Below, piece after piece: positions 21,900 to 32,907 of a DNA stretch of 64,000 bases; the stretch's first letter is position 1, and every line of letters starts with the position of its first letter. A model generated the notes under the pieces. It did no database searches and was not told the DNA's origin. It saw nothing but the letters and a program-made list of their open reading frames with translations. This stretch comes from Micrasema longulum (Eukaryota > Arthropoda > Insecta > Trichoptera > Brachycentridae): positions 1 to 64,000 of the forward strand of contig JAGVSM010001184.1 of NCBI GenBank assembly GCA_022494885.1. The letters are read 5' to 3'. A program made the position numbers and the translations under genes.

Positions 21900-24335
21900 C
21901 ATTCATATTCTTACTCTCCTGTCCTCACCCAATAAACATGTATAGAAAATTCTATGTAAATATCTAGATATAAATGGTGTTAAGATGTAAATGAGTCATA
22001 TTATTATATGCTAAGTTTTCAAAATATTAAATACTAACTAACACATGTGTAAATATATAAATAATCGAAAAAACTCGACACTGGTCAGAACACCCGAGTT
22101 GAGAGGTAAAAAAAAAAACGAAGAAGAAGCAGGTGAAGTGAACAAGCTGATATTTTCAAGGGGAAGTAAAATCACTACTTATATTAAATTTTACAGATAT
22201 TCCAAATATCTTTTGTTTTGGGATCCTTATGTACAAAACAACCATGTTAATTAAACGTATCAAGAATTTAGTAAGAAACAAAAATAGGCAGAGCTCACCG
22301 AGTTAAAATATTGAATACATAAATGTTTTACCATTCTGTTCTTTTTACTATCGTGAATTTGATTGAGTATCTTGCCTTTACCAGAGCATAGATAATATTT
22401 AACCTATTTAGTGAAATTTTGTTAGTAATAGACGGTCGTCTTTTATGGCAAAAATCTTCTGTCGTGATGGAATGCAAATCAAATTGGCGAATTTGATTAC
22501 ATACTCTGGTAATGGAAAAAGTGATAGGGCGGTTTGCGAATCAAAATCAGCAAAACCAGAAACTCAAAGCTAGCCAGAGGGTATTGGATCCAAACTCAGG
22601 CTATGAATAAAAATTAGAGAAAAAACAACAAGAACAATAATAGAGAAACGGCCTAGATTAAGCCATCGAAAAATGCGCTTGAACTTCAAAACTACAGGCG
22701 AAACAATTCATAATAACTATGTGAGCTTCATCTGGACATAAGGAAAATCAATCAAATTGATCGTAATAATAGACACAATTGAGTTTACAGGTGAATGGAT
22801 ATTTTACTAGCCCCGTTTTACTTATTTGGTATTAGTGTATAAAAAAAGGTATTCTAATGAGAAATTTGATTTAGAGTATCAGAGAAGAGAAAAAAATTAA
22901 AAGATAAATAAGTACACGTAAGTGGACCAGTTTACAAGCCGATAGAAATATTGGTGGTGGTTGGGAATAAAGAAAAATAATTCATACACGTTACTTGAGT
23001 TTATATTACATTTAATTGATGAAGGTACACATTTTAGGTAGCTAGCTACTACAGGCATTTTGAATTATGTTATAATTAACATCAATTCAGATTGCCCTTG
23101 AATTTTATATTGAAACTATACCCGTTCCATTGCTTGCACACCTTATTACGATTATAGTATATTATTGATGGGTTATTGATATCAGTGGAATGCTATTAAA
23201 CTATGTGAATCGACATGACGCAAGAAGACCAACCTTACTATTGTTTCAAAACGCTTAGAAGTGTGGGTGGGTTAACGTGGAAGCTTAGCAGTTAAGATCA
23301 CATAAGCTGTTTCGTAAATTCAAAGTTAAACGATGCCATTGGATTGACCTTAAAAAACTGCAAGTCATTTGAGATATTTTTCAATAAGTGTAGCCCTTAA
23401 AAGATTGAAATAACAACATGCTGCGAATGCTCCACAAGACCCTTCACACACTTGCTTACTTTACAAGACATCAGGCTCTTGACATCCTGGACGTCCGCTG
23501 CTGACAGTTCGTCACCAGTTCCTGTCTAAACTAAATTACGGGACGCGGACCCGACTCAAGAGGACGCACTGAAGTTGACGGCGACCGGCAGAGAAATTTG
23601 TTATTTGTGGTTACTGGATACCGTATGCTTCAACTAGGAAGCGAACATGAAATAGGTACGCAAGTAAATGTCTCAGTTTACGTAACTCTCGGTAGGTAAC
23701 CGCTCGCATTGTTGCTCTGACACTATGATGAAAAAATCATTAGCATTAGAAAAAGATACAAAAAGCACATTTAAAAATATAAAGGGCGAAGATCATTAAG
23801 GGACACGCCACAAAACGATTGCAACATTCCTTCTTTTTGTGAGTACGACAAACAAAGATAGGTAATAAGTACAGTCTTCAAAAGCATTAGGAAGAATACG
23901 AATAGTAAAAATCTTTATTCGGGCTAACTTTCTCTTGCCTGGCTCAGAGGTGAAGAATTGATTTATGTGCATTTACAAAAGGAAAAAATTACCATTAATC
24001 TTCGGGTAATATCTGAAGGAAACACGGTATGCCTCGCGCCCGGGCTGACTTTGCTAGTTTGTTTACCGGGGAGGTAAGACGTTCCCACAAGTAATAATTT
24101 AAAGAAAGCACCTTTCAACTTTCAACTCTGCATTTTGATTCAGACAAAGGACCGGTCGCGCTATCGGATAATATTCGCACTTCCGTACCGTGTGAATTCT
24201 GAATGTTCAATAACAAATATTGTATACCTATGCGTTAATTATAAAAAAAATATTTAGGGTAACTTCTGTTTGGCTTCAAAATGCATTACATGCCACATAG
24301 GTAAAAAAATACGTTATTAATGATACTAAAATAAT
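21900..24335. other. Unassigned DNA
   Basis: AT-rich for the most part, with less AT-rich single-copy patches at 23,400-23,740 and 23,930-24,180. A second GCAGGTGAAGTGAAC word lies at 22,130. No gene or repeat could be supported. Confidence 0.45.
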
Positions 24336-24337
24336 TT

Positions 24338-24588
24338 GTCCGTCTGTGGTGTAATGATCAGCGTGTTTATCTATCATACAAGAGGTCTTGGGTTCGATTC
24401 CCGATATAGTTGACATGAAATATTTATTTAAAGCGGTGTTTTTACAGTAGAATATTTCATAGTCCATGGATTGGCACCTGAAGCGTAAGACCGATTATTT
24501 TACATCGCTGTAATTTTTGTTATCAAGATACGCTGCGACTGGTGTATCTAAGCATCATTAGGTGCGAAAGGGAATGCTGATAATTATG
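24338..24588 (+). repeat. tRNA-derived SINE, complete
   Basis: The tRNA-like head has an A box (TGTGGTGTAATGATC), an anticodon arm with loop CTATCAT, and a B box (GGGTTCGATTCCCGA). The loop places ATC where Asp tRNA has GTC, so an Asp-tRNA origin is plausible. The body contains GAATATTTCATAGTCC and CACCTGAAGCGTAAGACC; the end is AGGTGCGAAAGGGAATGCTGA. Other copies are at 2.8, 25.3, 37.9, 52.6 and 58.0 kb. Such SINEs use the internal boxes for RNA polymerase III and borrow LINE machinery. Confidence 0.85.
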
Positions 24589-24589
24589 A

Positions 24590-25300
24590 AGATAATTAGA
24601 AATAACAGTGATAAATAACCCATCAATTAAAATAAATAAAAAATGAATGAAAAGGTGGAGAAAACAAAAAATAAACAATAATAACAGATGACCATTACTC
24701 ATTATTTCAAAATACTATGCGGGTACGTTTTTGCGAAAAATATCGAGAAATATTTTTCACAACTTCAAATATAGCTAAAAACAAACCAGCATGCTTATAA
24801 TTCCGCATCTATAACGATATAATAATTAACGTTCAGGAGATTAAGATTTGCGATCACTTCGTTATAAAATAATTATTCTAATCATAATCAAACAGTAAAA
24901 ATATCTAACACATTATGTATTTATAAGACGAAATAATTAGCATTTAATATGTGGACTCGTCAGTTAACGGTACCGATTTCACTGGAGAGCAACAAACACA
25001 GGTGTGATATGCATGTTTGTTTCGATGTAATTCTGTAAACATTTCAGAAAATTCAAACAAGATATCTAACATAAAATGAGTACTCACCTAACAGTTAAAA
25101 ATTAGAAATAATAATTATGGGTGAGTAAATTTACTTGGATAGATACATTAAGTAGTCAATTCATTTGAAGGCTTGTAAAATATACTCCCACGAGTAGAGT
25201 AGTAAGATATTGTACACAGATAGTAAATAGAAACATTAAAACCAAGTTCAAAGTTTTCTGAACTGTTCGCCTCCGAAAATCCGATATTTCAGTATATTTA
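24590..25300. other. AT-rich DNA, nothing identified
   Basis: No support for a gene or repeat in this stretch. Confidence 0.5.
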
Positions 25301-25452
25301 TATCATCGTCATTCCCTTTCCGCACCTAATGTTATAAAATGATCATTCTTACGCTTCAGGTGCTAGTCCCTAGTGAATCATCACTTTTAAAAAATCACGT
25401 CAACCAGGTCGGGAAACGAAAGCGAAACCTCTTGCATGGTAGGCAAACGCTA
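25301..25452 (-). repeat. tRNA-derived SINE, minus strand, internally deleted
   Basis: The minus strand has GTTTGCCTACCATGCAAGAG, CGTTTCCCGACCTGGTTGAC, CCTGAAGCGTAAGAATGATC and CATTAGGTGCGGAAAGGG followed by GATGAT. The head begins inside the tRNA-like part. The body is shorter than in the 24.3-kb copy. Confidence 0.75.
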
Positions 25453-25463
25453 ATTTTTTTATC

Positions 25464-26040
25464 AAGTTTATATTTGAAGCACTAACTTTGAGGTTATTCA
25501 TTATAATAAAATAAATAAAACAACTTTATTTTTAACCAGTAATTTATTTTTTTTTTTTTCCACCGACCGGTTTCAAAGCAAACAAGCGTCTTCAATCTAC
25601 ATTGGAAAAACATAATAATAGTTTTTCTGAATTAGCAAATCTGATAGAAAATAATCATAACTTCAATAAAGATACTGGATTAAAAGTACTTCATGTTGAA
25701 AATAAAATATTAAAATAAGACAACTTATAATTCTTAGAAATTAAAAAAGCGATTTATAATAAGAAAAAAAATATTCATAGCCAAATTAACAATATTTCTT
25801 TTAGTCCTCTCCTGTCTAGCTTCGAAAATATTGATATCAAATTACCACCCTTGTAAGAAAAAAAAGACTTGATTTATAGGGTCCCCGTGAAGTATTTAGT
25901 TAACATGATTAAAATAAAATAGGAATTAATTCATTAGTTACGTAAACCTTGACGAAGAGGCTTATTTGCTTTGAAGCCCGTTGGTGGAAAAAAAAAAATA
26001 GTGGTTAAAAACAAAGTTCATTTTATGCTAAATTTTCTGT
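25464..26040 (+). mobile_element. Degraded Penelope-like element with inverted termini
   Basis: The left arm (25,464-25,595, minus orientation) and right arm (25,945-26,040, plus orientation) are inverted copies of one terminus. Each carries a hammerhead-like core: TTGAAGA...GAAACCGGTCGGTGG on the minus strand (25,561-25,595) and TTGACGA...GAAGCCCGTTGGTGG on the plus strand (25,949-25,987). Each is followed by AGTGGTTAAAAACAAAG-type sequence. Between them lies the end of a PLE protein. The plan matches the intact PLE at 30.7 kb, but the family is different. Confidence 0.7.
25605..25858 (+). pseudogene. PLE GIY-YIG endonuclease C-terminal remnant
   Basis: The frame from 25,605 reads FSELANLIENNHNFN then KDTGLKVLHVENKIL, a stop, DNL, a stop, FLEIKKAIYNKK...NIHSQINNISFSPLLSSF, ending at a TAA in 25,856-25,858. 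This is the conserved tail of Penelope proteins after the GIY-YIG fold (SxFAxHxxxxxHxF...LExxEI). The RT and most of the nuclease are gone. Two internal stops; otherwise in a single frame. Confidence 0.75.
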
Positions 26041-26049
26041 TTCTCTGTG

Positions 26050-27170
26050 AGTAGGTTTCAGTGCATTATGTAGATGCATATTTTTTTCATATGCGGAGCT
26101 ATACCCACATAAGCTAAATAAGGCAGCGAAATATGCTCTCTTTCTTGCTTCAGCCTTGCTTGCCTAGCTCCCGAAACAAAAGTCGTGTTCATCGGTCCTC
26201 ATTTTACGCATCCGTACACTAGCAGAACTGCCTTCCAAGATCTAAATTTTAATCTTCCAAGAATAAATCTCTACAGAGAAGCAAGGCTATTCATTACTGT
26301 CCACAGCTACAGTAATATGAGAAATAACTCTACTCGGAAAAGTTGATTATTTAAACAGGTAAATGAGCGACTAATAAAAATAATTTCGAAATCAAGTATT
26401 CAAGCAAAAAAAAATTTCCTTGGTATCTTTTAAGAAGTTTTACTAAGACCATCCTGTTCTCGTGAAGTTTAAGAGCCGCTGCGCTGGATCTGATTTAGTT
26501 AACATACTGTTGGTATCTAGGATCTAGTATCGACAATACGAATACTCTCGAATTACTCGTAGCTGCTTTAGCCCATAAAATAAATCACGAAACCAATAGG
26601 AAGGTGCTTCGGATTCTGGTAGACGCGTGGATTTACTTCACATCACTCAATCAAAAAGGCTTCAAAGCACTTACTCTAATCGAAATACACGGAAACATAT
26701 TTTACGAAAATCACTGAAGATCGATTACAAAAATACGTCACGAATACAGGTACTCGTATATTAGAAATACACGCCGCGATGCCACAAATAAAAACGGATT
26801 ATTAATTATCTGCATAAAGCACCGCACATTTTATGTTGCATTTTTTACAATTATTCTATTCAGGAGGAAGAGGAATTTCTTCTGGAATTTCAAAGGTAGG
26901 CAGGGATCCAAAAACTTGTCAAGAAATAGGAAGAATTATTATAATCTTTATTAAACGCTTTATGACGATCCCGTTTAAAGTTAACTTTTGTTTCAATAAA
27001 TTAAAGAGATGTTGTTGCAAACCTTTTTAATTTGGAAAATAAAGATTAGCAACAAAATCACGAAGAAAGCGATTTATATATTTGAAAAAATAATGTTTAA
27101 AAAGGTTAGCGCCGCATTTATGGCATTGTTCCTTGTAAATCGTAAATGGGGAAGTTCAGTGGTTTTTTTT
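26050..27170. other. Unassigned DNA
   Basis: 26,100-26,800 is less AT-rich and appears single-copy. A 65-codon frame at 26,833-27,030 has no recognisable similarity. Nothing else can be supported. Confidence 0.4.
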
Positions 27171-27177
27171 ATTATTT

Positions 27178-27630
27178 AACGGAGTTTTAGTCCCAACATT
27201 TATGTGTGGAAGTGAAACATGGAACTGGCAGAGAAAAGATGAAAGCCGAGTGAACGCGGTTGAAATGCGATCTCTTAGACGAATGTGTGGGAAATCAATG
27301 TATGACAGGGTTACGAATGATGAAATCAGACGAGAGTGTAAATCAGAGTCAAGTATAATTGATAAGATTAAGAAAGAGTCTCCGAGATGGTTTGGTCACG
27401 TAGAACGAATGGACGACGAAAGAATGGTAAAACAAGTATTTATGGCGAAAATGAACGGTAACGTGAGACAAGGAAGACGTGGCATGATCAGATAAACCAA
27501 AATCTTAAGTCCGGTCATGTCAAAAGCAGACAGACTGAACTGAGCTGAAGGGCATGTATGACAAGATGTATGAATGCGGAAGAAGCTAGGAATGTATGCC
27601 AGGATAGACGTGTGTGGTGGTCCATTTAGT
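27178..27630 (+). pseudogene. RTE-like LINE C-terminal fragment
   Basis: The frame from 27,178 reads NGVLVPTFMCGSETWNWQRK, DESRVNAVEMRSLRRMCGKS and PRWFGHVERMDDERM, then shifts near 27,480 to LKSGHVKSRQTE and ends CQDRRVWWSI before TAG. This is the same C-terminal domain as in the LINE at 7.2 kb, with about 65-70% identity by eye, so it is a related but distinct copy. It keeps the arginine that is a TGA stop at 7486-7488. Confidence 0.8.
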
Positions 27631-27657
27631 GACTTTATCTTTGTGATGTTTTAATTA

Positions 27658-27755
27658 GTCCGTAGAAAAAATATAAATAAGTGGTAAAAAACAAAGTTGT
27701 TTTGTATTTATTTTATTATAATGAATAAGCGCATGGTGCTTTAAATATAAATTTA
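27658..27755 (+). repeat. PLE terminal fragment lacking the ribozyme core
   Basis: AAGTGGTAAAAAACAAAGTT, TTATTTTATTATAATGAATA and GGTGCTTTAAATATAAATTT match the distal half of the PLE terminus at 25.99 kb. It directly follows the LINE fragment. Confidence 0.6.
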
Positions 27756-27980
27756 ATAAAAAGGAGCGCACCGGAGCGGCGCTCCGGCACTTTTTATCTG
27801 AGCGGAGCGGCGCTCCGGCTCTGGCCAGGAACAAATATTACGGTTCAAAAAAATATTTACTTAAATCTCCTTAAACAATTCAAAATAACAACAAACGTAT
27901 TTATTGCCGATAACTGGCTAAACATGTGTCCCCCCTCACTTCACCATGGCGATGGCGGTGCGCTCCGGTACTTTTTTATA
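27755..27980. mobile_element. Element with GGAGCGCACC ends and GC-rich palindromes
   Basis: A left GGAGCGCACCGG (27,763) and a right inverted copy GGTGCGCTCC (27,957) bracket an AT-rich core, with A-rich runs outside both. The left end holds two short palindromes built on GGAGCGGCGCTCC. Probably a non-autonomous DNA transposon with structured subterminal repeats; superfamily unknown. Confidence 0.45.
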
Positions 27981-27984
27981 TCCA

Positions 27985-29825
27985 TCTTCTTTATGCATCT
28001 TTTTGCGGGTATTTATAAATAGATGCCCACTTATTGAGTTTAAATATTATTAATTTACCAATTAAAAATATATATTTTACTGTTAGCAACATTTTACCTA
28101 TAAAACTTTAAGTGGTATTTTTAAGTTGCCTAAAATGAGCATTGCCAGAAAAATTGTAACTTTACTAAGCAGAACTCCGTGCATTGAAAAAAATATAAAA
28201 TAAGCGTGGGTGTGGTAAATTTTGACATTTTTGGGTAATTTATCTAATTATTATTAATATATTCGGTAAACTGCAGGATTCAACTTGCATTATAAATTAT
28301 GCATTAGCACTATACATATAAAATAATTTGACGTTTACTGTAAAATTCGAAGTTTAAGTGTGAAACAAAGGATGTCTATGGTGGTTCTACGGCTTACTTC
28401 TTACCATTGATTTTAAATCGCAAAATATAAATGATACAGACATGTCTACTAAAAATTAGAATTCAAAAATATATATTTATTTTTTAATTTCCGTGTTTTC
28501 TTTGTTGCCTTAAATGTGTGGCGTATAAGAGTATAATTTTAAAATGCAGTAGACGAACAAAAATTAAGTCAATGACAATTTTTTTTAATATTACGTCAAT
28601 TGATAAGATAATTGAATAGAATGTTGGTTAAGAAATTATCAAAATTATTAAAATACCAATACCAAGATATTTCCAAGATAAAAAAAAATTCACAATGTCT
28701 AAAAATTGTTTGCTGTATACATTGTACAAAGGACTAAAAATAAAACAAATGTTAATATTTTTAGTAAAAAATAAGTGAGAAAAATATTGAATATAGATAG
28801 ATGCTTAGTTAGACAAGAATTATGTTAATTAATGGAATGTTTTTATATCTATATGATAAAATTTAAGGTATAAAATAAACGTATAAATTTTATATTTGAA
28901 GCACTAACTTTACGGTAATTCATTATAATAAAACAAATAAAAGTGTTTGAATAAGGCGTAGGTTTAAGTTTAGCTAAATATCTAAGTGGAATGAAAAAAA
29001 TCGGTAATTAATATTAAAATTACATAAAATTACATAAACTTACATTAAAAAATATTTTTTTTAATATAAAAAAATGATGGACGAATATGTATGTAAATGG
29101 TGTTTTGCATGTCGATGTTAATTACAGTTAATTACGTGGGCATCCCTGTCTTGTGTCTACTTGCCTTTAAAATTAGTAACGAAATCACCAATTCGTGTCC
29201 ATGTACTCGGACATACATACGAAATTAATATATTTCAGCGTGATACATCTTTGGAAGTCGATAAAAAAATTAATGGTCAATCGTGTAGTATTTCTTAGAA
29301 AAATATGAGGCGTAATATAATTTTTTGTACCGCAGTAAAAATCACTCAACTAATTAACAAAAAAACCTTATACGATCAACTAATTCAATATCGTTTTACC
29401 TGGGATCTACGATTTTTTACACAGCACTAAATATTATTTTTTGCCACAATACGCAGGAGCATTTAAGTTAATCTTAATTGAAAATTCATAAGACTCAATA
29501 AGATGCCGCCGAAAAATTGAAAACAAGACCTAAGTAGCTAGTATATTATTTTAATTTATTCAAGTACTTACCCAGTACTGAGTTCTGGACATTACAGGGC
29601 AAAGTCACTCGAAAAAGAAAGCGGAAGATACATAGACTCGGGAATGTACTTACTTGCTGCAAAAAAGAAAACACAAATAAATTTAATAACAGTTGATGGA
29701 ATAGGTGAAAATTAAAACAATTTCAAGTGTTTTAACACTTTCAGGGCGGTAAACGTAGATAAATAAATCTTTCATCAGATCCAGATTTTTTTTTTTTTTT
29801 ATTTGGTTTACAAACAATTAAAAAT
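27985..29825. other. Very AT-rich DNA with one PLE terminal scrap
   Basis: 28,886-28,942 matches the PLE terminus on the minus strand (TTTGAAGCACTAACTTTACG and ATTCATTATAATAAAA). Apart from that I see no supportable feature. Confidence 0.5.
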
Positions 29826-29829
29826 AATT

Positions 29830-29968
29830 TTGTTGCAGCAGAGATGGAAAATATTTTTGAGAAGGGAATATGGAAGTCTAGGCATTTACAGGGCTTACGA
29901 CCTGTCATTGGCAGACATAACTCCCTAGGGAGGAAATCCAGCCTGTCTACATACATTTGGACATACTC
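29830..29968. repeat. Member of the TGTCCAAATGTTTGTAGACA repeat family
   Basis: TTGTTGCAGCAGAGATGG and TTTACAGGGCTTACGACC are followed by CTCCCTAGGGAGGAAATCC and GCCTGTCTACATACATTTGG, the inverted form of the block that precedes in the 20.45-kb copy. Together the copies imply a unit with inverted ends. Read as protein it has stops, so it is not a gene. Confidence 0.6.
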
Positions 29969-30224
29969 AAAACATGAATTAATTAAAAATAATAATAAAA
30001 ACAGAAATATTCACATAAAAAAATATGCCATATTTTTCATCAATAACCAACATGCAAACAATAATAAAATACACATTTTAAAAACATTTTTTAAAATGAA
30101 AAAACAATAAGTTATTTAAAAACATGGTTAAAATTATTATGTTACGAGTAGTATTAAAACTCATATTTTTTATACATTTCTTAATTCTAAACAATTTGCC
30201 GTAAAAAATGACACCCTGCATTTT

Positions 30225-30435
30225 TTTATTTCATTTTTATAAGAGACTTTATTCAATAAAATACACATTAAATTAAAATATTAATACATTATAAGAATAA
30301 AGACACATTTGTCCCGATAAACTTAGTTAATTAAATAATAGTTTGTCATCTGGTACTCAGACATTAGTTTTAATTCAGATTCAAATAAAAGAGTATAGAC
30401 ATAATATTGTACTCATATAAAATAATGAGCATCCA
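30225..30435. repeat. Dispersed repeat shared with 49.49-49.66 kb
   Basis: TTAATACATTATAA, TAATAGTTTGTCATC, CAGACATTAGTTTTAATT and AGACATAATATTGTA recur at 49,490-49,655 with about 75-80% identity. At 49 kb this unit interrupts a LINE, so it is mobile. No coding potential. Confidence 0.6.
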
Positions 30436-30705
30436 TTTATTTTGTTTTTATGCTTTGAAAAAATAATATTCAGAAAAAAAACTCAACAAAATTAAATAAA
30501 ATGGTTAAAAATATTTTTTCAAAAGTAGAAAAATAGAGATTTCAAAAAAAAAATTAAAGTATAAACATCTACTTGAATATATATATGATATTATATTTGA
30601 AACTTTAAAAAAATATATTTAAGTAGTGGGTGCTCAAATGCAATCAAAACGAGATAAAAATAAAAATAAAACTCAAGGTTCGTAGGTTTTCACGGCCTTC
30701 AGAAT

Positions 30706-30820
30706 ACAGATAGTGTTTTTCTGGGTTATTATGCCGTGTTTGTGGGCTTTGTATTGCCGACGTTTCGGAGCACATTGCAGTGTCCATCTTCAGGGCTGAA
30801 TGTATGAGTGTAGTTTTTAG
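30706..30820 (-). repeat. Left arm of the PLE inverted repeat
   Basis: The reverse complement equals 32,908-33,022 at every position. It contains a hammerhead-like core on the minus strand: CTGAAGA at 30,787-30,793 and GAAAC at 30,762-30,766. The arm joins directly to the truncated coding region at 30,821. Confidence 0.95.
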
Positions 30821-30913
30821 ATCACATTCATCATCATTGAAGACATAACCCATACCCAAGCTGAAAGAAGTAAACTAGCAGTAGAGAAGAAACAGAAAAA
30901 GAAATTCCAAGAA

Positions 30914-32854
30914 ATGGAAAAGAGAAAGAAAGAAAAGACAATTCAACTGGATCCACAGAAAGTGGTGATGAATCTATCTAGCCAAACTCTGAGCAAAGAT
31001 GCAATATCGGTACTCAGCAAAGGACTCAACTTTGCAGTTACGCCTAAGACCATCCCGGTTGAGGACATAATATGTGGAGTTGAGGCGGCACTAAGTAAGA
31101 AGATCCCTATTGCAGTTGCGGAAGAAATCCGACAAGATACTTGCCTGATATTAAGAAAAACTAAATTACCACCATCTAACATATCCAAACAGGAACGCAT
31201 AGCCTTAAAAGAACTAAGGGACAATAAAGATATTTTAATTCTACCAGCCGACAAAGGAAACGCAACCGTGGTATTGGATCAAAAAACATATTCTGACAAG
31301 ATGCGTGAGCTATTAAAAAGCAAGACATATGAAAAACTAAAGAAAAATCCCACCAATAAGATTGATAAAGGAATAAGGGAGTTAGTGAGGAAATCTAATA
31401 TTCCTAAAGACTTACATTGGAAGATATTTACACAAGCTCCGAAAACTCCAGCACTATACGGACTACCAAAAATACACAAAGAAGGCACTCCTTTGAGGCC
31501 AATAGTAAGCACTATAGGTGCTCCTACATACAAACTCTCACAATACTTGGCAAGTCTCCTTCAAAAACACACGGGAAAAACCACTTCATTTGTCAGAGAT
31601 TCTTCACATTTCGTGGATACAATAAAGGAGCTAAAAGTTGAGAAGGATGATATATTAGTCAGTTTTGACGTAGTGTCACTTTTCACGAATGTGCCCCTGA
31701 ATGACGCAATGGTACTTATAAGAGAGATTTTTAGTGAAGACATGTGCGCTTTATTTGAGTACTGCTTAACGAATGGATACTTTTCTTTTGAAAATGAAAT
31801 TTTTAAACAGTTAGAAGGAGTGGCTATGGGCAATCCTTTATCGCCGGTTCTAGCAAACTTTTTCATGGAGACATTTGAAGAAACGGCCTTGGACACAGCT
31901 CCATATGCACCCAAAGTATGGCTTCGATACGTAGATGACGTATTTGTTATTTGGAATCATGGTGCAGAAAGATTAACAGTGTTTTTAGACCACCTAAATA
32001 ATCTCCACCCGGCAATACAATTTACTATGGAAGTAGAGGAGGACAAAAGCCTATCTTTTCTAGACGTCAAATTAAGCAGAAAGGAAGATGGCAGACTGGG
32101 ACATACGGTGTATAGAAAACCCACACATACAAACCGGTATCTCCATGCTACCTCACATCACCACCCATCTCAAAAATTAGGCATCATAAACACGCTGGCC
32201 AGAAGGGCAACACGTATTTGTGAAGAAAGTAACCTAGAAGAGGAATTGAATATACTGACAAAAGTATTAGAAAGTAATGGCTATGAAAAGAAGGATATAA
32301 AAAGAAGAATAATGTCGGTAACAAATCCAAAGAATATTTCCAAGATGGATGATGCTAATACGGATAAAAGAATAGCGTTCCTTCCCTATGTCAAAAATGT
32401 CACGGATAGAATTGCAAAAACGCTTAAGAAACGGGACATAAGGACAGTGTTCGGTACGACCTCAAAAGTAAGAAACTTACTAAAATCAGTAAAAGATCGG
32501 GACCCACTTGAAACAGATGGAGTATATAAATTAAATTGCAAAAGCTGTGAAACAGTCTACATAGGGCAGACTGCCAGAAACATAATGACAAGAATAAAAG
32601 AGCACAAGAGTGCATGCAAGTTGGGGTACCCGGATAAATCAGCTCTTGCAGAGCACTACATAGAAACAGGGCATAATTTCTCATTTGAGCCAAATGTCCT
32701 TGGAAAGCCCAAAAATCATCAAGCCCGTTTAATAAAGGAAGCCATAGAAATATACAAGCATCCTAATAACATAAACAGGGATGATGGGTTACGACTACGA
32801 ACCTCATGGTACCCGGTGCTTCCAAAGCCCACGGTACAAACTCCACACACTTAA
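30914..32854 (+). CDS. PLE reverse transcriptase - GIY-YIG endonuclease
   Basis: 646 codons with no interruption. PLE RTs are related to telomerase RT. Visible motifs: DKGNATVVLD (about residue 113), YGLPKIHK (183), SFDVVSLFTNVPL with the first catalytic Asp at about 252, GVAMGNPLSPVLANF (302), and RYVDDVFVIW with the YVDD aspartates at 341-342. The C-terminal nuclease has GVYKLNCKSC (about 536), VYIGQT (549), then R..EHK. The frame stays open upstream to 30,821 (ITFIIIEDITHTQAERSK...), with the stop just at the edge of the inverted arm, so the native N-terminus was probably cut off and the 30,914 ATG is only the first available. A host promoter is not apparent. Confidence 0.93.
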   Translation: MEKRKKEKTIQLDPQKVVMNLSSQTLSKDAISVLSKGLNFAVTPKTIPVEDIICGVEAALSKKIPIAVAEEIRQDTCLILRKTKLPPSNISKQERIALKELRDNKDILILPADKGNATVVLDQKTYSDKMRELLKSKTYEKLKKNPTNKIDKGIRELVRKSNIPKDLHWKIFTQAPKTPALYGLPKIHKEGTPLRPIVSTIGAPTYKLSQYLASLLQKHTGKTTSFVRDSSHFVDTIKELKVEKDDILVSFDVVSLFTNVPLNDAMVLIREIFSEDMCALFEYCLTNGYFSFENEIFKQLEGVAMGNPLSPVLANFFMETFEETALDTAPYAPKVWLRYVDDVFVIWNHGAERLTVFLDHLNNLHPAIQFTMEVEEDKSLSFLDVKLSRKEDGRLGHTVYRKPTHTNRYLHATSHHHPSQKLGIINTLARRATRICEESNLEEELNILTKVLESNGYEKKDIKRRIMSVTNPKNISKMDDANTDKRIAFLPYVKNVTDRIAKTLKKRDIRTVFGTTSKVRNLLKSVKDRDPLETDGVYKLNCKSCETVYIGQTARNIMTRIKEHKSACKLGYPDKSALAEHYIETGHNFSFEPNVLGKPKNHQARLIKEAIEIYKHPNNINRDDGLRLRTSWYPVLPKPTVQTPHT

Positions 32855-32907
32855 CCACATACATTGCCCGACTGCGACACGGTACAAATTCCTCACAATT
32901 AAACACA

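Noticed and set aside
22045..22254. Short plus-strand frame of 69 codons
   Set aside because: Lysine/asparagine-rich translation expected from AT-rich DNA; no support.
29741..30110. Two overlapping genes of 71 and 88 codons
   Set aside because: They are readings of a dispersed repeat found also at 20.45, 40.5 and 51.4 kb.
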